DNA of 10,139 nucleotides, taken from assembly GCA_021151685.1 (NCBI GenBank), contig JAGKWS010000133.1:1-10139 (forward strand), given 5' to 3'. Both the position numbers and the translations under genes were made by a program. This DNA comes from Chitinophagaceae bacterium. GTDB lineage: Bacteria; Bacteroidota; Bacteroidia; Chitinophagales; Chitinophagaceae. This document shows, one piece after another, positions 6,810-10,139 of the stretch; the stretch's first letter is position 1; each line of letters starts with the position of its first letter. A model generated the notes under the pieces. That model searched no databases, was not told the origin of the DNA, and was given only the letters and a program-made list of their open reading frames with translations.

Positions 6810-8693
6810 TTAATACTCTATCTGCAAGCCCAATCCGTCTCTCAAACGACCCAGGTTGGGGTTGTTTGCCACCATTACATCATATATCTCGCTACGGCTC
6901 AGCACTTTATTTTCTACTGGCAAAAACGATTCATCCTCACGTATTTCATTGGTGATGCGCACCGTCATGCCCAATGCTTTGCAAAAGAAATCAATGAGTG
7001 TATTGCGCTGCTCACGGGCATATTGGTCTGTTAGCTCGTGTGGCGACACTATGTGTACCTCATCTGGCGGCAATACTTCTATCTTCATCATAGCAAATTG
7101 CGACACTAATACACCCTTTTGGGCTTTGTGCAATTCATGCTTGTATGCTTCAAATGCTTCGATGGCTTTTGCGGGGTCTATCACGCGCGGCCCGGCAGCC
7201 AATGCAGCCGTTGCCTCTTGTATGGCTTCATCCAGCCCTCCCAACAAGTTCATACTCACCTTGCGCGATGCAGGTGCAGGTGCTTGGCCTTCGGAAGGCA
7301 TCATTTTTGCCATATGAGAAAGACCTGATGCTGGCGGTATAGCAGAGTGCCCAAGTGGTGCTGCTGCCGGCTTGTGCACTGGTGCAGCAGGTACAGGCAT
7401 GGGTACTGCCGGTGTGGATGGTGGTAGTGCAACAGCCGCAGGGGTATGAGTTTGTACCGTTGCAGCTATTGCAACGGCAGGTTCCCTCACCGGCATTACT
7501 ATGGCCGAAACTGGTGCGGGTACAGAGCCTACAAGTGCGTCTAAACTATCAGAGTTTTTTTTTTCGCCAGCCGTAGCCACAGATGCCCCATTAACTGCTT
7601 GCAGCAGGTAACACAATCTTATTAGGCACATTTCCACATGTAGCCGCCTGTTAGTAGCATTTCTATATTCCAGCTCGGCCTGTCCCACTACATTAAGGGC
7701 AGAAATAATATAAGACGGCGGTGTTTGATTAGCCTTTTCGTAGTACAGTTGTTTGTGTTCGCCTGGCACATCCAGCAGTTTGGCCATGCGTGCATCCTTG
7801 CACAACATCAGGTTTCTTAAATGTTCTGCCAGTCCGCCAATTATTACGTCGCCTTCAAAACCGCGCTCCAATGCACTATCCAACTGTAAAAGCGTACCTG
7901 CTACATCCTGACTAAGCATCAGATCTGTAAGCCTGAAGTAAAAGTCAGCATCCAGCATGTTCAGATGCTCCATGGTGTTGGCATAGGTGAGCATGCCATT
8001 GGTAAAGCTGGCAATACGGTCTAACATAGACAGTGCATCGCGCATACATCCTTCACTTTTTTGGGCTATTACATGTAGCGCAGCCTCATTGGCTACCATA
8101 TGTTCTTTTGCAGCAATGCTTTGCAAATGCCCTACGGTATCTGTTGTGGTGATACGACGGAAGTCAAAAATCTGACATCGGCTGAGAATAGTAGGTAAAA
8201 TTTTATGTTTTTCGGTTGTGGCCAGTATAAATATGGCATAGGGTGGGGGTTCCTCCAGCGTTTTCAGAAATGCGTTGAAGGCCGAGGCACTCAGCATGTG
8301 CACCTCATCTATTATATATACCTTGTAGCGACCATGCTGCGGCGCAAAACGCACCTGACTGGTGAGCTCTCTTATATCATCTACCGAGTTGTTTGATGCA
8401 GCATCCAGCTCAAATACATTGAAAGAGGTGTTGTCGCGAAAGCTGGTGCAGATGCTACAAGTACCACAAGCCTCCATATCGGCCGTTGGCGATTCGCAGT
8501 TGATGGTACGTGCCAATATACGGGCACAAGTCGTTTTACCCACACCACGCGGCCCGCAAAACAAGTAGGCATGCGCCAAATGTTTGTTTTTTATGGCATT
8601 TTTCAGGGTTGTGGTAATATGACTTTGCCCCACAACGGTGTCAAACGTTTGTGGACGATACTTACGGGCCGATACTATATAATTTTCAGACAT
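6810..8693 (-). CDS. dnaX: DNA polymerase III subunit gamma/tau
   Basis: Clamp-loader ATPase subunit that loads the sliding clamp and, in its long (tau) form, ties the loader to the polymerase. The 627-residue product has the AAA+ core: Walker A GPRGVGKT (47-54), the zinc-binding cysteines C66, C76, C79 and C82, Walker B VYIIDEVH (125-132), sensor 1 ATTE (158-161) and the SRC arginine finger (171-173). Helical domain III, the loader collar, runs to about residue 370. A Pro/Ala/Val-rich linker spans about 390-478, and a C-terminal domain of about 115 residues (508-627) presumably corresponds to the tau-specific part. Codons 377-380 lie on an unbroken A10 run that could yield a short gamma form (annotated separately). 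Start ATG at 8693; upstream, 78 bases separate it from the peptidase gene, with a weak TGTATTTG -7-like element at 8746-8739. A 10-pair inverted repeat lies within the linker coding region. Confidence 0.96.
   Translation of the reverse strand: MSENYIVSARKYRPQTFDTVVGQSHITTTLKNAIKNKHLAHAYLFCGPRGVGKTTCARILARTINCESPTADMEACGTCSICTSFRDNTSFNVFELDAASNNSVDDIRELTSQVRFAPQHGRYKVYIIDEVHMLSASAFNAFLKTLEEPPPYAIFILATTEKHKILPTILSRCQIFDFRRITTTDTVGHLQSIAAKEHMVANEAALHVIAQKSEGCMRDALSMLDRIASFTNGMLTYANTMEHLNMLDADFYFRLTDLMLSQDVAGTLLQLDSALERGFEGDVIIGGLAEHLRNLMLCKDARMAKLLDVPGEHKQLYYEKANQTPPSYIISALNVVGQAELEYRNATNRRLHVEMCLIRLCYLLQAVNGASVATAGEKKNSDSLDALVGSVPAPVSAIVMPVREPAVAIAATVQTHTPAAVALPPSTPAVPMPVPAAPVHKPAAAPLGHSAIPPASGLSHMAKMMPSEGQAPAPASRKVSMNLLGGLDEAIQEATAALAAGPRVIDPAKAIEAFEAYKHELHKAQKGVLVSQFAMMKIEVLPPDEVHIVSPHELTDQYAREQRNTLIDFFCKALGMTVRITNEIREDESFLPVENKVLSRSEIYDVMVANNPNLGRLRDGLGLQIEY
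7455..7479 (-). repeat. Hairpin-forming inverted repeat inside dnaX linker
   Basis: Positions 7455-7464 pair with 7470-7479 around a five-base loop. The stem is ten pairs in the mRNA (UGCCGUUGCA with UGCAACGGUA), including one G-U wobble. It begins 75 bases downstream of the A10 run, much farther than the usual 5-9 bases for a frameshift-stimulating structure. No U tract follows, so it is not a terminator. It could be a chance product of alanine codons. Confidence 0.4.
7555..7564 (-). other. A10 slippery run in dnaX, candidate gamma/tau frameshift site
   Basis: The coding strand reads GAA AAA AAA AAC at residues 377-380, giving ten consecutive A residues and containing the heptamer A AAA AAC in the correct frame for -1 slippage. 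A -1 shift (or one added A) continues CTC TGA and stops after residue 381. A +1 shift (or one lost A) continues ACT CTG ATA GTT TAG and stops after residue 383. Either event leaves domains I-III intact and removes the linker and tau domain. Such sites make gamma in E. coli (ribosomal) and Thermus thermophilus (transcriptional slippage). Use here is inferred, not shown. Confidence 0.6.
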
Positions 8694-8771
8694 TTTGGTT
8701 GGTTCAATTTCACTGTCGTTACAGCACTATTCATGGGACAAATACAACCCAAACAATACCATACCGATACA

Positions 8772-9725
8772 CTACATACCATAAAATCCAACTATTTCTT
8801 TTCCTTCGCTATTGCGCATACCACGATACATGCCTGCCGAGTTGAAGCAAAATTCATATTCGCCGGCTGCATTTACGGCTATCATGCCACCTTCGCCACC
8901 CATTTTCACCAGTTTCTCCTTCACCACCACTGCACAGGCATCCTTCAGCGACAAGCCTTTATATTCCATCAGGCAAGATACGTCGTAGGCAGCTACCGCA
9001 CGCATAAACAGCTCGCCATGCCCCGTACAGGATATTGCACATGTCTTGTTATTGGCATAGGTGCCGGCACCTATAACAGGGCTATCGCCTATACGGTTAA
9101 ATCTTTTGTTGGTCATACCTCCGGTTGATGTACCTGCGGCTATGTTGCCATTTTGGTCGCAGGCTACAGCACCAACCGTTCCAAATTTATGGCCGGTATT
9201 GGGTATAGCACCTTTCAGGTTATCGCCCTTATGGTCCAGTTGGGTGTAATCGGTATCACGTATTTCTACCCATTGGTCATACCTCGATTTGTTGAAGAAA
9301 TACTCATCTGGTGCCATCTCTATCCCTTGTTTCAGTGCAAACTCTGCCGCGCCCTCATTACTCAGAAAAACATGACCAGAATGCAGCATCACCTCACGAG
9401 CCAATCGTATTGGATTCTTGATGTTGCGCACTCCAGCTACAGCACCAGCACTCAGGTCTATACCATCCATCAGTGCGGCATCCATTTCGTTCAGTCCTTT
9501 TTTTGTAAAAACCGAGCCCCTCCCTGCATTAAATATAGGATTATTCTCCATTTCGGCTATAGCAGCTACTACGGCATCTACAGCACTACCGCCTTGTTGC
9601 AACAGTTGTGTACCTGCATCCAATGCGGCACGAAGGCCGTTTGCATAATCCAACTCCATTTGCGCATCCATAATAGCCGTTGTAATATTACCGGCACCAC
9701 CGTGTATCACCAGTGTATAAGACAT
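8772..9725 (-). CDS. iaaA: Isoaspartyl peptidase / type 2 L-asparaginase (Ntn hydrolase)
   Basis: Plant-type asparaginase family enzyme that hydrolyses isoaspartyl dipeptides and L-asparagine, acting in turnover of damaged peptides. The precursor self-cleaves to expose an N-terminal threonine. Counting from the ATG at 9725, the product has 317 residues, close to the E. coli enzyme. Visible motifs are HGGAG at 8-12, NAGRGS (66-71), the cleavage site GTVGAVACD with Gly182/Thr183 as the new nucleophile, TSTGGMTNKRFNRIGDSP (199-216) with the substrate-binding Arg and Asp, and CTGHGE (233-238). There is no signal peptide, so it should be cytoplasmic, unlike the exported glycosylasparaginases of some relatives. 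An in-frame TTG at 9737 would add four residues; I prefer the ATG because MSYTLVIHGGAG is the usual family beginning. It lies 78 bases upstream of dnaX on the same strand. The symbol follows the E. coli orthologue. Confidence 0.93.
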   Translation of the reverse strand: MSYTLVIHGGAGNITTAIMDAQMELDYANGLRAALDAGTQLLQQGGSAVDAVVAAIAEMENNPIFNAGRGSVFTKKGLNEMDAALMDGIDLSAGAVAGVRNIKNPIRLAREVMLHSGHVFLSNEGAAEFALKQGIEMAPDEYFFNKSRYDQWVEIRDTDYTQLDHKGDNLKGAIPNTGHKFGTVGAVACDQNGNIAAGTSTGGMTNKRFNRIGDSPVIGAGTYANNKTCAISCTGHGELFMRAVAAYDVSCLMEYKGLSLKDACAVVVKEKLVKMGGEGGMIAVNAAGEYEFCFNSAGMYRGMRNSEGKEIVGFYGM

Positions 9726-9740
9726 GATATCTGACAAATC

Positions 9741-9777
9741 AATAAAAAATTCTAAAAAATAGCAGGTATGTACCTGC
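9741..9777 (-). terminator. Probable terminator of the phosphoribosyltransferase gene
   Basis: On the minus strand a 7-bp perfect stem (GCAGGTA/TACCTGC, 9777-9771 with 9768-9762) is followed by two T-rich stretches (TATTTTTTAGAATTTTTTATT, 9761-9741). It starts 60 bases after the stop at 9838. The two-base spacer means the innermost pairs must open, so the hairpin is small, but the U-rich tail is good. It also leaves only about 15 bases before the peptidase ATG at 9725, so where that gene's promoter lies is unclear. Confidence 0.55.
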
Positions 9778-9837
9778 GTAGTTTTGAAGCAACTAAAGTA
9801 GCAACAATAACGAAGCTTGCCAAAAAATGGCCACCCA

Positions 9838-10139
9838 CTACTGTAGGTATACCGCCGATACTTTTTTGCCTGTAGTCTCTACCTCTATATGGTCTTGTAG
9901 TGTAGTGGCCACGGTATGGCCCACAATATCGGCTGCTATGGGGAATGATTTGTGCTTTCTGTCTACCAATACGGCCACCATCACCTTTTTCAGGTCATAT
10001 GCCAGTATACCATTCAATGCATACATAAGTGTTTTGCCAGAATTGGCTACATCATCCACCATTACAACTGTCTTCCCGTTCAGATTCTCATCCAACGCAA
10101 AAACGAAGTCGAGCGGGCTTTTCTTATTGATAGCAATAG
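9838..10139 (-). CDS. Phosphoribosyltransferase, PyrR-like (partial, 5' end outside window)
   Basis: Type I phosphoribosyltransferase fragment. The frame is open from the window edge, giving 99 visible codons plus the stop; the codon at 10095 is an internal TTG leucine and not a real start. The fragment contains the PRPP-binding loop VVMVDDVANSGKTL (24-37 of the visible part), where the two acidic residues and the S-G-K-T turn hold the ribose and phosphate. The downstream LVDRKHKSFPIAADIVGHTV stretch closely resembles the end of PyrR (LVDRGHRELPIRADYVG). PyrR proteins are uracil phosphoribosyltransferases and, in many bacteria, regulators of pyrimidine genes. This copy could be a Bacteroidota relative acting on another base, so I give no symbol. 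Family call is firm; substrate is open. Confidence 0.85.
   Translation of the reverse strand, partial: IAINKKSPLDFVFALDENLNGKTVVMVDDVANSGKTLMYALNGILAYDLKKVMVAVLVDRKHKSFPIAADIVGHTVATTLQDHIEVETTGKKVSAVYLQ

Noticed and set aside
8694..8771. Possible hairpin terminator between the peptidase gene and dnaX
   Set aside because: The best stem (ctgt/acag plus two wobbles) is very weak and not followed by a U tract.
8571..9128. Long + strand reading frame spanning the dnaX/peptidase gap (185 codons)
   Set aside because: Overlaps two well-supported genes on the other strand, and the predicted protein has low-complexity aromatic/His-rich composition typical of a shadow frame.
9153..9734. Long + strand reading frame opposite the isoaspartyl peptidase gene (193 codons)
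   Set aside because: It is antisense to a gene with full catalytic motifs; its translation is rich in Cys, Tyr, His and Ile with no domain-like pattern.
9735..9737. TTG start for the isoaspartyl peptidase
   Set aside because: The ATG four codons later gives the usual family N-terminus (MSYTLVIHGGAG), and TTG starts are less common.
9735..9742. TTGATTTG on the minus strand as a -7 element for the peptidase gene
   Set aside because: It lies only about 10 bases before the ATG, lacks the A at position 2, and overlaps the region next to the upstream terminator tail.
10093..10095. TTG as start of the phosphoribosyltransferase
   Set aside because: The frame stays open to the window edge with sensible upstream residues, and a PyrR-like protein needs many more residues before the PRPP loop. 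It is an internal Leu codon.

Overview
The window looks like chromosomal sequence from a Bacteroidota bacterium, plausibly of the Chitinophagaceae/Sphingobacteriia side. The evidence is a protein with a C-terminal sorting domain of the type IX secretion kind, several Bacteroidota-style secreted or membrane proteins with signal peptides ending in A-Q, a TACCTTTG -7 promoter element, and starts without an evident Shine-Dalgarno sequence. The assignment below phylum level is a guess. There is no rRNA, tRNA, CRISPR array, insertion sequence or phage gene that I can see; the content is mostly housekeeping.

Layout, left to right. A peptidoglycan endolytic transglycosylase gene (mltG, +) converges on a gene for a secreted CxxCH/T9SS-sorted protein (-), with two strong hairpins between them. 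A 361-base AT-rich gap follows, then an unrecognised two-helix membrane protein (+). Its stop codon is only 2 bases from the stop of a convergent two-gene operon (-) encoding tandemly duplicated, exported thioredoxin-fold proteins with CxHC active sites. Divergent from that pair, across 46 bases, is rarA (+, AAA+ replication-fork factor). rarA converges on gapA (-, glyceraldehyde-3-phosphate dehydrogenase) at a shared GC-rich hairpin terminator. The rest of the window is on the minus strand: dnaX (DNA polymerase III gamma/tau) upstream of gapA, then an isoaspartyl peptidase/asparaginase gene, and at the right edge a partial PyrR-like phosphoribosyltransferase.

The genes do not form one pathway. 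Two touch DNA replication (rarA, dnaX), two or three the envelope (mltG, the thioredoxin-like pair, the T9SS protein), and the rest central metabolism or peptide turnover. The most interesting signal is inside dnaX: an uninterrupted run of ten A residues on the coding strand, exactly at the end of the clamp-loader core. Slippage by one base in either direction there meets a stop within five codons and would give a short, gamma-like product of about 381-383 residues. This resembles the gamma/tau arrangements known from E. coli (ribosomal frameshift) and Thermus (transcriptional slippage). No wholly new multi-gene system is evident.
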